Of a DNA stretch of 64,000 nt, positions 17,316 through 27,134 are shown one piece after another. Source of the stretch: Bacteroidota bacterium. GTDB lineage: Bacteria > Bacteroidota > Bacteroidia > Bacteroidales > F082. Numbering within the stretch: position 1 is the stretch's first letter; the number at the start of each line of letters is the position of its first letter. Location: the NCBI GenBank assembly GCA_009773165.1, contig WOUZ01000005.1, positions 1 to 64,000 of the forward strand, read 5' to 3'. The notes below the pieces were generated by a model. The model made no database searches, had not been told where the DNA came from, and worked only from the letters and a program-made list of their open reading frames with translations. Position numbers and translations under genes: made by a program.

Positions 17316-17578
17316 TTGATTTTGAGGATATGTTTATGCCTCTATTTTACCACAAATGAAAATCGATGTCAAGCAGTTTATTGGTAATTCATGATTTTTT
17401 CAGTATTTCATAATGTGTAACTTGATCAGATGTTTTATGTTGGGGAAAAAAAATATTCTTGTTAACCATTAAATTATAATACTATCTGAAAAACCGAATG
17501 AAAACTCATTCAACTATGTAAAATAATGTTGCATTACTAATCTTGACCAAATAAGAAAATAACCGGAAAATAAAGCAC

Positions 17579-17619
17579 AAAAAAAAAGCCTCGTCAGGCT
17601 AAAAAGTCCTGACAAGGCT
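17579..17619 (-). terminator. Rho-independent terminator of the SusCD operon
   Basis: AGCCT and GTCAGG pair with CCTGAC and AGGCT (11 bp, one mismatch). On the minus strand the stem is followed by eight T. It lies 23 bp after the PKD lipoprotein stop and is the clear end of the minus-strand operon. Confidence 0.85.
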
Positions 17620-17641
17620 CAAAATGTAAATTTTATCAGGG

Positions 17642-18835
17642 CTATTTTCTTTGCCAGAAATTTACCAAATCAACTGGCTCATCGAAAGTTTGTTTAAAAA
17701 CTGTCTTGCCCGCTTCATTGGTAACAATAATATCATCTACAAACATCGAGAATGCATCGGAAGAAAGGCACCCAATTTTCAGGGACAAGGTTTTTCCTTC
17801 ATAGGCTGATAAATCATAGGTATAATTATTCCACACTGTCGGAGGAACTACATAACTGTCAACCGGCGTGAGCCAATGGATGGTTTCACCTTCAATAAGC
17901 TGAATTGCAAAACGATCGTCGCCATATTCATCTGAAAGTGATTTTATCCATAAGGAAAGAGTATAATTCTCTCCTAAAGTGAATTCAGGACTGAGCATCC
18001 AATCGTCGTTGTGTGTTACGTCACCAACAAACTTTGCTGAGAAGCAAGCAGCATACTTATTACCACTGCGCGGCAGAAAGCGTTCTTCATCGTTAACTGG
18101 TGGAACAGTTAAAGATGGATTGAAAACAATAAAAGAGCCGGTATAACCATAATTTGGAAAATCAATACCGCTTACGCCCCAGGATGGAGCGCCATCATTG
18201 TCGATTAAAGTCCATTCTCCAAAATCGGTAATTGAGAAATCAGGATAGTTTTCAAAACTATCTGAAAATAGTATTCCGGCAGTTTCAACAGTAATTAAAA
18301 CAGATTCTTCAGCGCTTCCATGTGTATTGGTAACTATTAGCTTTACAGAAAAAACTCCGGCATCACTGAAAATATGTGTAGGATTTTCGAGATTGGAAGT
18401 AGCCCCATCACCAAAATCCCATGCATAAATGTCAACTTTTTGCGAACAATTAGCGAATGCTATTTCTTCTCCAACTTTGATTGTTCTATTACTTGGTGCA
18501 AAACATGCAACAGGACGCGGATCTTCGTTAATGACAACAGTTTGAGTGGTTACAGCAGTTGATTCTCCCTGCCAGACAGTAAGTTTAACTTCATATGAAC
18601 CCGGAACAGCATAGGCACGTTCAACAACTGCTTCAGATGACACTTGTCCGTCGCCAAACTCCCAGTAATAGGCTATTGCATTTTTTGAGCAGTTTGAAAA
18701 TTCAATGACTTCTTTTTCAATTGCAACGGATGAACTAACTGCAAAACATGCCACAGGAGCCTCTTCTTCTTTTTTACATCCTGAATAAACAATAAGGATG
18801 CCTAGAAATAAAATCAATATTAATTTTTTCATCAT
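17642..18835 (-). CDS. PKD-domain lipoprotein with choice-of-anchor J-like C-terminus
   Basis: Starts MMKKLILILFLGILI with lipobox YSGC, followed by KKEEE. Two PKD domains come next (each with YYWEFGDG or YAWDFGDG, about residues 30-105 and 110-185). A jelly-roll domain of the choice-of-anchor J kind follows (DSFENYPDF, then WTLIDNDG and DDWMLSP). These are carbohydrate-binding-like or surface-attachment modules. A GTG at 18853 is in frame, but ATG at 18835 gives a clean signal. It is the last gene of the SusCD operon, 24 bp after the hydrolase, and probably helps bind the substrate at the surface. Confidence 0.85.
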   Translation of the reverse strand: MMKKLILILFLGILIVYSGCKKEEEAPVACFAVSSSVAIEKEVIEFSNCSKNAIAYYWEFGDGQVSSEAVVERAYAVPGSYEVKLTVWQGESTAVTTQTVVINEDPRPVACFAPSNRTIKVGEEIAFANCSQKVDIYAWDFGDGATSNLENPTHIFSDAGVFSVKLIVTNTHGSAEESVLITVETAGILFSDSFENYPDFSITDFGEWTLIDNDGAPSWGVSGIDFPNYGYTGSFIVFNPSLTVPPVNDEERFLPRSGNKYAACFSAKFVGDVTHNDDWMLSPEFTLGENYTLSLWIKSLSDEYGDDRFAIQLIEGETIHWLTPVDSYVVPPTVWNNYTYDLSAYEGKTLSLKIGCLSSDAFSMFVDDIIVTNEAGKTVFKQTFDEPVDLVNFWQRK

Positions 18836-18859
18836 TTTAGTTTTAAGTATCACAAAATG

Positions 18860-20077
18860 CTAAATACCAAATAGTTCCTTATAAGATGCTGAAACTTTTT
18901 TGTCAATCCAGTCATTGAACAGAGATAGGTTTTTCGGCTCATCTGGCTTAGATTGCCATTGTTGGATGACTTCCACAGTTTTGCTTAGAATGGCTTTATC
19001 TACAGGCTCAAGCAATTGCCGAATGCCGTTATTCTCGGAATTTGCTACTTGTGTCAGGTTAATATAATATTTTCCTGAACCTCTTCTGATTGGTACCATC
19101 TTCTTCTTCAGTAACAAAGCTTTGTCACAAACAGCTGAATTTTCGTTTGCGGGCGCTGAAACTACTTTGGGCAGTGCGCCATTTGCATCAAGGAATACAG
19201 GAATCACAACTGAAGAAAGAGGAAATCCTACCCTTGACCACATAACTGTGTAATCAGGAGATTCATTAGGTTTCACTCCTTGAATCACTATTGACGACAC
19301 ACTGCTGTATCGGTTAATGCAATCCTGATAGTACATAAAATCAGATTGAATACTGCTTTTATTTATAGCATCTTCCAAACTTTCGCCAGTAAGGGAATTT
19401 TCCAGTGATGTCATCATATCATTGATAATGAAATCTATACTGAGATTCTTTTCTGATGCTGCCTGCTGGAATAATCTTTCGGCAGTATTAAAACGAATGT
19501 ATCCTGCACCTTTATCAGTCTCACCTGTGAAACTGAAATTTGTGTGAATCAGATAGCCATGTGGAGCAATTCGCGGGTCGTTTACATCAAGCTTGGTATA
19601 TTTATAATTATCAGTTTCAAAATATGCTGCACCACCTAAAGCATCGATTACGCCAAAATTTGCTTCAACACCCATCGGACGAGGATAGTTCTGAATAAAA
19701 AGTTCAAATTCATCTATCGTGCCACAGGCCATCAATGCTTTTTTCATAAAAACACCTTCCTGGTCAGAAAACTGTGTAGTATCATCACCTTTAAGGTTAT
19801 AGGAAGCTGAATTCATGATTGCAAAACCAGCATTATTGAAGCCAATCCAGATGTTATCGGGTTCAGTATCATCTGAATCTATAAGCGCGACAGCATAAAA
19901 CCTGTCATTTTTAAGGTGAACAATTTTGTTGTTGAAAGCATCACTGTCTCTGTGTTTCCAAAGCAAAGGCTTTCCATCAATGGTATGCTTGCCTGAGATA
20001 ATGGCAATAGTGCAAGAAAATGCAGCGTTTGCAGCAAAAAGCGAGATAATTACGAAAATGAAAATATGTTTGATCAT
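18860..20077 (-). CDS. Secreted Ntn-type amide hydrolase (C45/choloylglycine hydrolase-like)
   Basis: The signal peptide ends exactly before a Cys (AANAAFS, then C22 TIAIISGKHT). The following DGKPLLWKHRDSD matches the start of Cys Ntn-hydrolases of the linear-amide family, including the Arg-Asp pair. Later, WIGFNNAGFAIMNS and ANFGVIDALGGAAYFE fit the same fold. Such enzymes cleave linear amide bonds, as in bile salts, N-acyl amino acids or short peptides, using the free N-terminal Cys. Here signal-peptide removal would expose that Cys. The gene lies between susD (18 bp) and a PKD lipoprotein, which points to an amide substrate for the whole locus. Confidence 0.75.
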   Translation of the reverse strand: MIKHIFIFVIISLFAANAAFSCTIAIISGKHTIDGKPLLWKHRDSDAFNNKIVHLKNDRFYAVALIDSDDTEPDNIWIGFNNAGFAIMNSASYNLKGDDTTQFSDQEGVFMKKALMACGTIDEFELFIQNYPRPMGVEANFGVIDALGGAAYFETDNYKYTKLDVNDPRIAPHGYLIHTNFSFTGETDKGAGYIRFNTAERLFQQAASEKNLSIDFIINDMMTSLENSLTGESLEDAINKSSIQSDFMYYQDCINRYSSVSSIVIQGVKPNESPDYTVMWSRVGFPLSSVVIPVFLDANGALPKVVSAPANENSAVCDKALLLKKKMVPIRRGSGKYYINLTQVANSENNGIRQLLEPVDKAILSKTVEVIQQWQSKPDEPKNLSLFNDWIDKKVSASYKELFGI

Positions 20078-20095
20078 GATAAATAGTGTAATTGT

Positions 20096-21526
20096 TTATT
20101 GATAGAAAGAATTCTGTTCCAGTAACGGATTAATTTCCATTTCCTGCTGGGGTACAGGCAGAATAAGATTACCTGCGTTAAACTGTAGTCCACCAACATT
20201 CATCTGCCAGCGTTTGAGGTCGTGGAGGCGATGACCCTCCCAGCAAAGTTCGCGATAACGTTCATCCATAATCTGTTCCATTGTCAATGCACCTGAAATT
20301 GGAGAGACCTGAGCCCTTGTTCTGAGAAGATTGATGTCTTGCAGAGGTGTATTGGGACCTGTAGTTGCACTTCCGGAAGCAATTAATCTGCTATTTGCCT
20401 CTGCCCTGATGAGGTACATTTCTGCGAGGCGGATAACAGGAATAGCTGCATAATAATTGGAGTATTTGGCTGTATTGATTCCACCGTTTCTAATCGATCC
20501 AACGCCAATGTAATACATGCTGTCAATATTTTCCCATGTAAATGAAGCCTGTGTATTCTCTTGAATCTGTCCACGAAGGTCGGTGGATTCAAAAATGTCG
20601 AAAAACGATGTTCCCATCTGATAATCCCCTCTTCCCATTCCATTCAAACTGGCATAGCGCTCAGTCAGCCAAATGGAATTGCTCGTCAGGTTGTTTTGGA
20701 GCGCAAAAACATCTTCAACAGAATTAGAAGTATTGTTGAAAGCCTTTTTTGGCGCCGACATCAATTGGTATTTACCGGATTCTATCACACGATTTGCTTC
20801 GACAGCTGCTTCAGCAAATTTTCCCTGCTGAAGGTAAACTCTTGCCAACATAGCACTTGCAGCATATGTGTCAGCCCAAAAACCGTTATTCTCAGGCAAA
20901 AGATTTTTAGCAGAAGTGAGGTCTTCAATTATTTGGGTATAGCATTCATCCACGGTATTTCTTGCAACCGGCAGTGCCTCACTGGCACCCAAAGTAGGTT
21001 TTATGACCAATGGTACGCCAGCCTGTTTATTTTCCTGACCGCCAATATAGGGCAATCCCCAGAGTTTTGTCAGCTCAAAATAAGTCCATCCACGAAGAAA
21101 CAAAGATTCACCTTCAACTTTATTACGGTCTTGTTCGTTTACAACAGAAAGCACTCCCAGCACATTATTTACTGTGTTGATCAGATGATAAGAATCAATC
21201 CATGAGCTTGCAACATACGAATTGTTAACAGTTATTGATTTGTTTATAATCTCCAAAGGTTCTCTGTTTGAACCAACATGCTGCAAATCGCCTGTTGAAG
21301 CCAATAATTCGGAATATTCGTTGAACTGACTTCCCATTGTCCAGCGTGACCGTACACCCACATATGCACCGACGAGCGTGGCTTTTATGTTTTCAGGAGT
21401 TGAGAGTGCGATGTCAGCATCCATTGACTGCTGAGGCGCGATATCAAGTTTTTTATCGCAGGCATTGAAGAAAAAGAGCGACCAAAATGAGAGAATTATG
21501 AGGCTTGAAAATTTGAAATATTTCAT
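20096..21526 (-). CDS. SusD/RagB-family nutrient-binding lipoprotein
   Basis: A 476-residue surface lipoprotein with lipobox FFNAC. The SusD_N-like region covers about residues 25-230 (ATLVGAYVGVRSRW, FLRGWTYFELTKLWG), with TPR helices (ASAMLARVYLQQGKFAEAAVEANRVI). The C-terminal part has RLAEMYLIRAEANSRL and RYRELCWEGHRLHDLKRW. SusD proteins lid the SusC channel and capture substrate. It follows susC by 39 bp. The ligand is not evident from sequence. Confidence 0.93.
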   Translation of the reverse strand: MKYFKFSSLIILSFWSLFFFNACDKKLDIAPQQSMDADIALSTPENIKATLVGAYVGVRSRWTMGSQFNEYSELLASTGDLQHVGSNREPLEIINKSITVNNSYVASSWIDSYHLINTVNNVLGVLSVVNEQDRNKVEGESLFLRGWTYFELTKLWGLPYIGGQENKQAGVPLVIKPTLGASEALPVARNTVDECYTQIIEDLTSAKNLLPENNGFWADTYAASAMLARVYLQQGKFAEAAVEANRVIESGKYQLMSAPKKAFNNTSNSVEDVFALQNNLTSNSIWLTERYASLNGMGRGDYQMGTSFFDIFESTDLRGQIQENTQASFTWENIDSMYYIGVGSIRNGGINTAKYSNYYAAIPVIRLAEMYLIRAEANSRLIASGSATTGPNTPLQDINLLRTRAQVSPISGALTMEQIMDERYRELCWEGHRLHDLKRWQMNVGGLQFNAGNLILPVPQQEMEINPLLEQNSFYQ

Positions 21527-21565
21527 AATGCTAGTTTTTAAATGATTTTTGATTGAAATGAATCG

Positions 21566-24500
21566 TTAAAATTTCACTTCTATTCCGCAAATAAATGTAC
21601 GCATCTGAGGTGCAGTAAAGAAATCCACACCCATTGCCACGTTGTATGCCTGCGTGCTGGCCCCTGCGCTCATGCTGTTCACTTCCGGATCAAAGCCCGG
21701 ATAACCGGTGAAGGTTAAAAGGTTATGACCTGAAATATACATGCGTACATTGTTGAGTTGCATTCTCTGTGCCATTAGTTTTGGGATATTATATCCAAGA
21801 GTGACATTTCTTAACCTCAGATATGAACCGTCTTTTAAATAGCGCGTCGAATGCTGCGAACCGTTTCTGCTATCAAATCTTGCTTGAGGAACGTCGGTAA
21901 TATCACCTGGTTTTTGCCAGCGGTTTAGTTGGTCATGCGATTGGTTGTCCCAGGATTCGCCATTGGACGAAAGATAACGGTCGCCACTCATATAAATCAT
22001 ATTTCCGTATACGAAACTCATCAAAACATTCAGGTCGAACTGTTTATAAATGAAATTATTTGATAGCCCACCAACAAAGTCAGGATTGGGAGAACCAACG
22101 ACAATTGGTTTTGCTTCATTATAGTTTTTCGTTGTCAGTCCGCTTCCGTCATTTCGATAAAAAAGCGCATCACCTGTCATTGGATGTACACCAGCATATT
22201 CAACCATTTGGAAAACTCCGATTTCTTCACCCTCAATCACATAATTTACACCATATGAAATCGCAGGACCATCGATATTCAAAACTTTGTTTTTATTGAA
22301 AGCGATATTAAATTCAGTGGTCCATTTAAGCGTTTTTATTGTATTATGAGATTTTAGCGAAAATTCTATGCCTTTGTTTTCGAGGCTACCCACATTCATT
22401 ATAACCTCAGTATATCCGCTTGTTGCAGGTAATGAACGATATAGCAACATATCTGTAGTCTCTTTGTAATACAAATCAATCTGTCCACTTATGCGGTCTT
22501 TGAACAAGCCAAAATCAATTCCTAAATCTGACTGTGTTGTTTCTTCCCAGCTCAGGCCGGGGTTTTGCAATTGTGATGGAGATAATCCGGTTATTCCAAC
22601 GTAATTGACACCATTAAATAAACCCAATGCAGCATAGTTACCAATTTCTGAATTACCTGTTTTACCTAAACTGAACCTGGCTTTCAAAAAACTGATTGTT
22701 TTGGATTCTTTCAGAAATGATTCTTCAGATAAAATCCAACCGATGGAAGCAGCAGGAAAGAATCCATAGCGGTTATCGTTTCCAAACCGGGAAGCCCCGT
22801 CAATTCTCCCACTCAGCGACACCAAATATTTTTCGTTAAAGATGTAGTTGGCTCTGGCAAAGTAACTTAGATAACTGTTTCCATATCCCCATCCGGCATA
22901 ACTCGTGATTTCGGCAGCACTCGACAAATTCTTGAAATCGTCAGAAATAAAGCCTCGTCCTTCCATTGAAGTGCCGGTAGAAGTGGAATTCTGAAAAGAC
23001 ATTCCGGCAACAGCATTGAGTACATGGGAGGTTTTCCATTTTTTATCCAGAGAGAAATAATTGTTTGTATTGTAATTGTAAACATTTACTTCACGGCTGA
23101 TACTCAGACCTCCTGGTTTTCCCCAGTTTGTTTCACGGCCAAAGTAATTTTTTTCATGCTGTAATAAAAAGTCTGTTCCAAATTCCGATCTGAAAGATAG
23201 CCCTTTGGCCAGATTTAACTGACCGTAAACATTTGCAAAAGACCGCAGCACTTGTGTATTATTTTGTGCATCTCTGTAATCAATAAGACTGTTGTAGTAT
23301 ACGGTATTGGTGTTATATCGCCCTGTTTCGGGATCAATCACGGGTTGCACCGATGGAATTGCCACCATCTGAATTGGATTGGCAAAGGCATTGTCTTCCA
23401 CAATTCTATTGAGTGTGGTTTGTATGAGGTTCATATTGAGGCCAAAAGAAACAAAATCTGAAGCCTCATGATCGAGATTGAGTCTTCCGCTGACTTTTTT
23501 GATATTGTTGCCAATAAGAATTCCATCCTGATCATCGTATGTAATACCGGTGTAAAAGCGTGTTTTATCCGTCCCACCGCTGGCGGAAAAATTCACTTTC
23601 TGCAAAATACCCTGTTGAAAGGCTTCATTTTGCCAGTCAGTGTCAGTACCGGTTCTCCAGCCTGGAATGTATACATCTTTCAATTCGTCCGGTGTTTTCC
23701 AACCCCAGATAAGTCCATTGTTATCTACAGAATTACCAAGTGATTCGTCTATAAGTTCAAGATATTCTTCTCTGTTAAGCCATTGACGAAGCCTGCTCGG
23801 CTGGTTGATACCAATGTTATAATTGAGCATATAGTTTGTTTTGCCTGCTTTTCCTTTTTTTGTTGTGATCAGCACAACGCCATTCGATGCCCTTGAACCA
23901 TAGATTGCAGCGGCAGAAGCATCTTTCAACACCTGAATTGATTCAATGTCGTTGAAATTTATGTCGTTAAGTGGATTCGTTGGCTGATTGTTCAGGTCGC
24001 CCTGATTTTCTGTCGTTATCGGAACTCCGTCTACAACATAGAGAGGTTGGTTGCTGGCCGAAACTGAAGATGCCCCCCGGATACGCATCATAATTGATTC
24101 GCCCAGCTTTCCACTACCTTGTTGCACCTGAACGCCGGCAGTCTGACCTTGCAAAACTGTTTCAAATGAAGGAGCTGTAAAACTGTTAAGTTCGCCGACA
24201 TCGATTTTTCCGATGCTGCCTGTGAGATTCCGCTTGATTTGTGTTCCGTAGCCTACAACCACCAATTCGTCCAGACTTATCTGTTGTTCAGAAAGAGAAA
24301 CATTGATTTCGGTTCGTTTCCCGATTATAATCTCTTCCACTTTCATCCCAACGAGTGAAAAAACAAGAATCTGAGCATCATCCGGAACAAATAATTCGTA
24401 CTTGCCATCAATATCTGTTGCTGTACCTATTGTAGTACCTCTCACATAAACGTTAACGCCGGGCAGCGCCTGTCGATCTGATGAACTTGTTACCACCCCT

Positions 24501-24922
24501 TTAATAATCCTTGGTTCAGGCTGATTTATAGCCTGGCCTTTACTGCTCCTTTTTGTTTGAGAAGGCGAAAGAACAATATAGTTTTCAATGATTTTATAAT
24601 CAAGGTTTGTATTTGCAAGCACTTTAATCATTGCCTGATCGATAGTATAGTTCTCAAACTGCAGACTGATCCTGTGATCAACACCCACCTCATCGTTGCT
24701 GAAAAGAAACAAAAGGTCGCTTTGAGCAGAAATATCTTTCAAAGCCTGCGTTATTGTTGCGTTTTGCAGCTTGAGACTAATCAGCTGATTTTGGGGATAA
24801 ACCATCCCTGCGGCCTTTAGCACACAGAATAAGGTGAGAAAAACAAAGATCTTCATAAATTTAAGATAAAACTTAATCTCCTGCCATTTGCCCGTTATGG
24901 GCCATTTTTGCATTTTATTCAT
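21566..24922 (-). CDS. SusC/RagA TonB-linked outer-membrane protein with STN signalling domain
   Basis: About 1118 residues. After the signal comes an STN domain (ISLKLQNATITQALKDIS, DYKIIENYIVLS) as in FecA-type transducers. A carboxypeptidase-regulatory domain follows (IIKGVVTSSSDRQALPGVNV), then the plug with LDELVVVGYGTQIKRNLTGS and PLYVVDGVPI, and a long barrel. The STN domain contacts a FecR protein in the inner membrane; such a protein is encoded just upstream. I start at ATG 24922 (MNKMQKW), though 24946 and 24913 are also possible. Together with SusD it imports a bulky nutrient across the outer membrane. Confidence 0.92.
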   Translation of the reverse strand: MNKMQKWPITGKWQEIKFYLKFMKIFVFLTLFCVLKAAGMVYPQNQLISLKLQNATITQALKDISAQSDLLFLFSNDEVGVDHRISLQFENYTIDQAMIKVLANTNLDYKIIENYIVLSPSQTKRSSKGQAINQPEPRIIKGVVTSSSDRQALPGVNVYVRGTTIGTATDIDGKYELFVPDDAQILVFSLVGMKVEEIIIGKRTEINVSLSEQQISLDELVVVGYGTQIKRNLTGSIGKIDVGELNSFTAPSFETVLQGQTAGVQVQQGSGKLGESIMMRIRGASSVSASNQPLYVVDGVPITTENQGDLNNQPTNPLNDINFNDIESIQVLKDASAAAIYGSRASNGVVLITTKKGKAGKTNYMLNYNIGINQPSRLRQWLNREEYLELIDESLGNSVDNNGLIWGWKTPDELKDVYIPGWRTGTDTDWQNEAFQQGILQKVNFSASGGTDKTRFYTGITYDDQDGILIGNNIKKVSGRLNLDHEASDFVSFGLNMNLIQTTLNRIVEDNAFANPIQMVAIPSVQPVIDPETGRYNTNTVYYNSLIDYRDAQNNTQVLRSFANVYGQLNLAKGLSFRSEFGTDFLLQHEKNYFGRETNWGKPGGLSISREVNVYNYNTNNYFSLDKKWKTSHVLNAVAGMSFQNSTSTGTSMEGRGFISDDFKNLSSAAEITSYAGWGYGNSYLSYFARANYIFNEKYLVSLSGRIDGASRFGNDNRYGFFPAASIGWILSEESFLKESKTISFLKARFSLGKTGNSEIGNYAALGLFNGVNYVGITGLSPSQLQNPGLSWEETTQSDLGIDFGLFKDRISGQIDLYYKETTDMLLYRSLPATSGYTEVIMNVGSLENKGIEFSLKSHNTIKTLKWTTEFNIAFNKNKVLNIDGPAISYGVNYVIEGEEIGVFQMVEYAGVHPMTGDALFYRNDGSGLTTKNYNEAKPIVVGSPNPDFVGGLSNNFIYKQFDLNVLMSFVYGNMIYMSGDRYLSSNGESWDNQSHDQLNRWQKPGDITDVPQARFDSRNGSQHSTRYLKDGSYLRLRNVTLGYNIPKLMAQRMQLNNVRMYISGHNLLTFTGYPGFDPEVNSMSAGASTQAYNVAMGVDFFTAPQMRTFICGIEVKF

Positions 24923-24993
24923 ACTTTTGTATTTGAGGTTAAACAATATGTGTTCTTCTTTCCCAAAAAAATGAGGACGAATGTTTACTTCCG

Positions 24994-25028
24994 GCCGGAA
25001 AATGTTGCAGCATTTTCCGGCTTTTTTT
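24994..25028 (+). terminator. Perfect 11-bp hairpin between fecR and susC
   Basis: GCCGGAAAATG pairs perfectly with CATTTTCCGGC around TTGCAG. The T run is on the plus strand, and the fecR stop codon lies within it. On the minus strand the hairpin comes straight after the fecR stop, without a T run. It could stop antisense transcription, or set the 3' end and ratio of regulator to susC mRNA. Confidence 0.6.
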
Positions 25029-26211
25029 ATTCAACAAAAATCTTCTTTCCGTTAATTTCAAATTTTATATAGGTAGTCTGTGAAATCAGATTTAAAATAA
25101 ATTCAATGTCGCGGCTATTTTCCATTGCACCACTAAAATGCTTTCTTTGTGTGTTCTCGTTCTTAAATACTATTTCGACATCGTACCAACGTTCGAGGCG
25201 GATTGCCAACTCCTTCAATGATAGATTATCGAAATACAGGATTTCATCTTTCCACGAAGTATAAAAGCGCGTATTTACTGTTTCAATTTCATTGGAATTT
25301 GTAAGGGTATTAATGCGCAAAAGCTGTGAAGGCAAAAGTCTGATACTTTCTTTGCCCGGACAATTTACCTCTACTGATCCCTCAACCAATGTTGTTTCTA
25401 TCCTTTGATCAGATTCGTAGGCAGAAACATTAAAAGAGGTTCCCAAAACCTTAATTTCGTTTCCATTGGCAACAACGATAAAGGGTCTTTCGGCGTCCTT
25501 CTCTACCTCAAAAAAAGCTTCTCCGGTAAGCGTTACTTTTCTTTCCGACTTGCTGAAAACAACAGGAAATTCAAGACTGGAAAGAGCGTTTAACCATACT
25601 TTGGTTCCGTCCGACAACTGAAGCTGATACCTTGTTCCTGCTGGCACCAATAGTTTATTGAAGTTTTTTTCATCGGATGATTCCTGTTGCTGATCATAGG
25701 AAAGCATTTGTCCAGGTTTGTTTCTGATATTTACCCCGTTGGACTCATTCAGCAAAGTATCTCCCGGATTATCAAGTGTAAACATATTTCCATCCGAAAG
25801 TATCAAAACTACTTTGTTGTTGTTAGTCTCCGGATTTACAGATTCAGCAACGACCTCATTTTTAGCAGGTTCTAAAATGTAAAATTTCAAATACCATACA
25901 AATCCAATCAACACCAAGATTAAGGCTGCAATTTTTGAATATTTCAACAGATACAGACGAAGCGAACTTTTTGCATGAATTTTTTGCTGAATCGTATTCC
26001 AGCCTTGTTTCTTATCAACTTTTTTTTGCAGGTTGACATAGTGTTGCTTCTGAAAAAGATTGAGTAGTTCCATAGCTGCCTGAAGATGTTCAGGATTGGC
26101 AGAAAGCCATTGACTTAGACGATCTTCCTGAACTTTTGACAGCAAACCACCTGCCTTGGTTGCCAGCAATTCAATCACAAAATCAGGAATAGCATTGTAT
26201 TTTCTTTCCAT
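25027..26211 (-). CDS. FecR-family anti-sigma factor
   Basis: A cytoplasmic N-terminal region of about 80 residues (DUF4880-like: RLSQWLSANPEHLQAAMEL) is followed by one membrane helix (IAALILVLIGFVWYL) and the periplasmic FecR domain (LLVPAGTRYQLQLSDGTKVWLNALSSLEFP, then VTLTGEAFFEV). A closing STN-like/DUF4974 segment is ILYFDNLSLKELAIRLERWYDV. An in-frame TTG lies further up, but ATG 26211 (MERKYN) is the natural start. It sits between the sigma gene (51 bp) and susC and relays substrate binding to the sigma factor. Confidence 0.92.
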   Translation of the reverse strand: MERKYNAIPDFVIELLATKAGGLLSKVQEDRLSQWLSANPEHLQAAMELLNLFQKQHYVNLQKKVDKKQGWNTIQQKIHAKSSLRLYLLKYSKIAALILVLIGFVWYLKFYILEPAKNEVVAESVNPETNNNKVVLILSDGNMFTLDNPGDTLLNESNGVNIRNKPGQMLSYDQQQESSDEKNFNKLLVPAGTRYQLQLSDGTKVWLNALSSLEFPVVFSKSERKVTLTGEAFFEVEKDAERPFIVVANGNEIKVLGTSFNVSAYESDQRIETTLVEGSVEVNCPGKESIRLLPSQLLRINTLTNSNEIETVNTRFYTSWKDEILYFDNLSLKELAIRLERWYDVEIVFKNENTQRKHFSGAMENSRDIEFILNLISQTTYIKFEINGKKIFVE

Positions 26212-26262
26212 AATGCACTTAAGACAGATTATGGTTGAAAATGGGTGAACTGCCAATGAAAA

Positions 26263-26814
26263 TTATTTTACCTGGTAGTAAAATTTTAGTTTGGAATTGG
26301 TTTTTAGTAGGCGTAAAGCATTTTTGAGATGCGTTTTAATTGTATTGACTGAAAGATCCATATTTTTTGCAGCATCTTTATATTTAAGTTCTTCAAAATA
26401 AACCAATTCAAAAGCTTTTCTGCATTGTACAGGCAATTCATTTATGGCCTTTTCCAGGATCAATTGCTCCTCCTTTGCAAGCAAAAAGTTGAAAACTTCG
26501 TCAGCTTCAGTCGAAATAAGGAGATTTGCCTGACTTTTTTTTATCAATTTTTCTTTTCTTAAAAAGTTGATGCAGGCATTCCTGACTGAGCTTTGGAGGT
26601 AACCCTGAAGTGAGCTATCGACGCGGTGATGACATTTTTTCTCCCAAAATCCAATGAAAACCTGCTGAACTATATCTTCTGCGATTGCTTCATTGCCTGT
26701 ATAAACCCCTGCCATTACACAAAGCGCTGAGTAATAGCGTTCAAACATTTGATTGAATGCCTTCTCTTCATCAAATGCAAAAAGGGTCAAAATACCGGAA
26801 TCGTTTTGTTCCAT
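26263..26814 (-). CDS. RNA polymerase ECF sigma-70 factor
   Basis: About 183 residues. Region 2 covers FNQMFERYYSALCVMAG to AEDIVQQVFIGFWEK. Region 4 has LEKAINELPVQCRKAFELVYFEELKYKDAAKNMDLS then VNTIKTHLKNALRLL. This is the usual Bacteroidetes SusC-linked ECF type. A TTG precedes the ATG in frame; ATG at 26814 is preferred. It is the first gene of the sigma-FecR-SusC-SusD-hydrolase-lipoprotein run and is held inactive by FecR until SusC signals. Confidence 0.93.
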   Translation of the reverse strand: MEQNDSGILTLFAFDEEKAFNQMFERYYSALCVMAGVYTGNEAIAEDIVQQVFIGFWEKKCHHRVDSSLQGYLQSSVRNACINFLRKEKLIKKSQANLLISTEADEVFNFLLAKEEQLILEKAINELPVQCRKAFELVYFEELKYKDAAKNMDLSVNTIKTHLKNALRLLKTNSKLKFYYQVK

Positions 26815-27134
26815 CAATAAAGAGAGAAAAAATGTTTATTTGCGAAAAAGCTCCAAATCCTTTAGACCGCATTTTTTTTCTTCAGACAAGATTACAAAAA
26901 AATATCCTTTTGACAGTTATAATTATCGTAAAAACGAAAAACAGGGTTTAAGAAGGCTTTTTTCGCAAATTCATAGCACCAGATTTGATGTTGATTGATA
27001 AACTAATGATACCTTACTATTTGCTTATAATTGATTTTCAGCCTTTCTGTTAATGGTTTATTATGTTAAACACCCTCAAACCTAATAAACACCCCCACAG
27101 ATTCGCAAGAAATTGAGTCGTCTGAATAAAAAAA
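26815..27134. other. Intergenic gap upstream of the sigma gene
   Basis: This AT-rich stretch separates the sigma factor start from the stop of the solute-binding lipoprotein gene. It must hold the sigma promoter, but I see no element matching TAnnTTTG with good spacing. No gene or repeat was found. Confidence 0.4.

Noticed and set aside
20561-21205. Plus-strand 214-codon frame opposite susD
   Set aside because: It is a shadow of the susD coding sequence, rich in Ser, Phe and Cys, with no family features.
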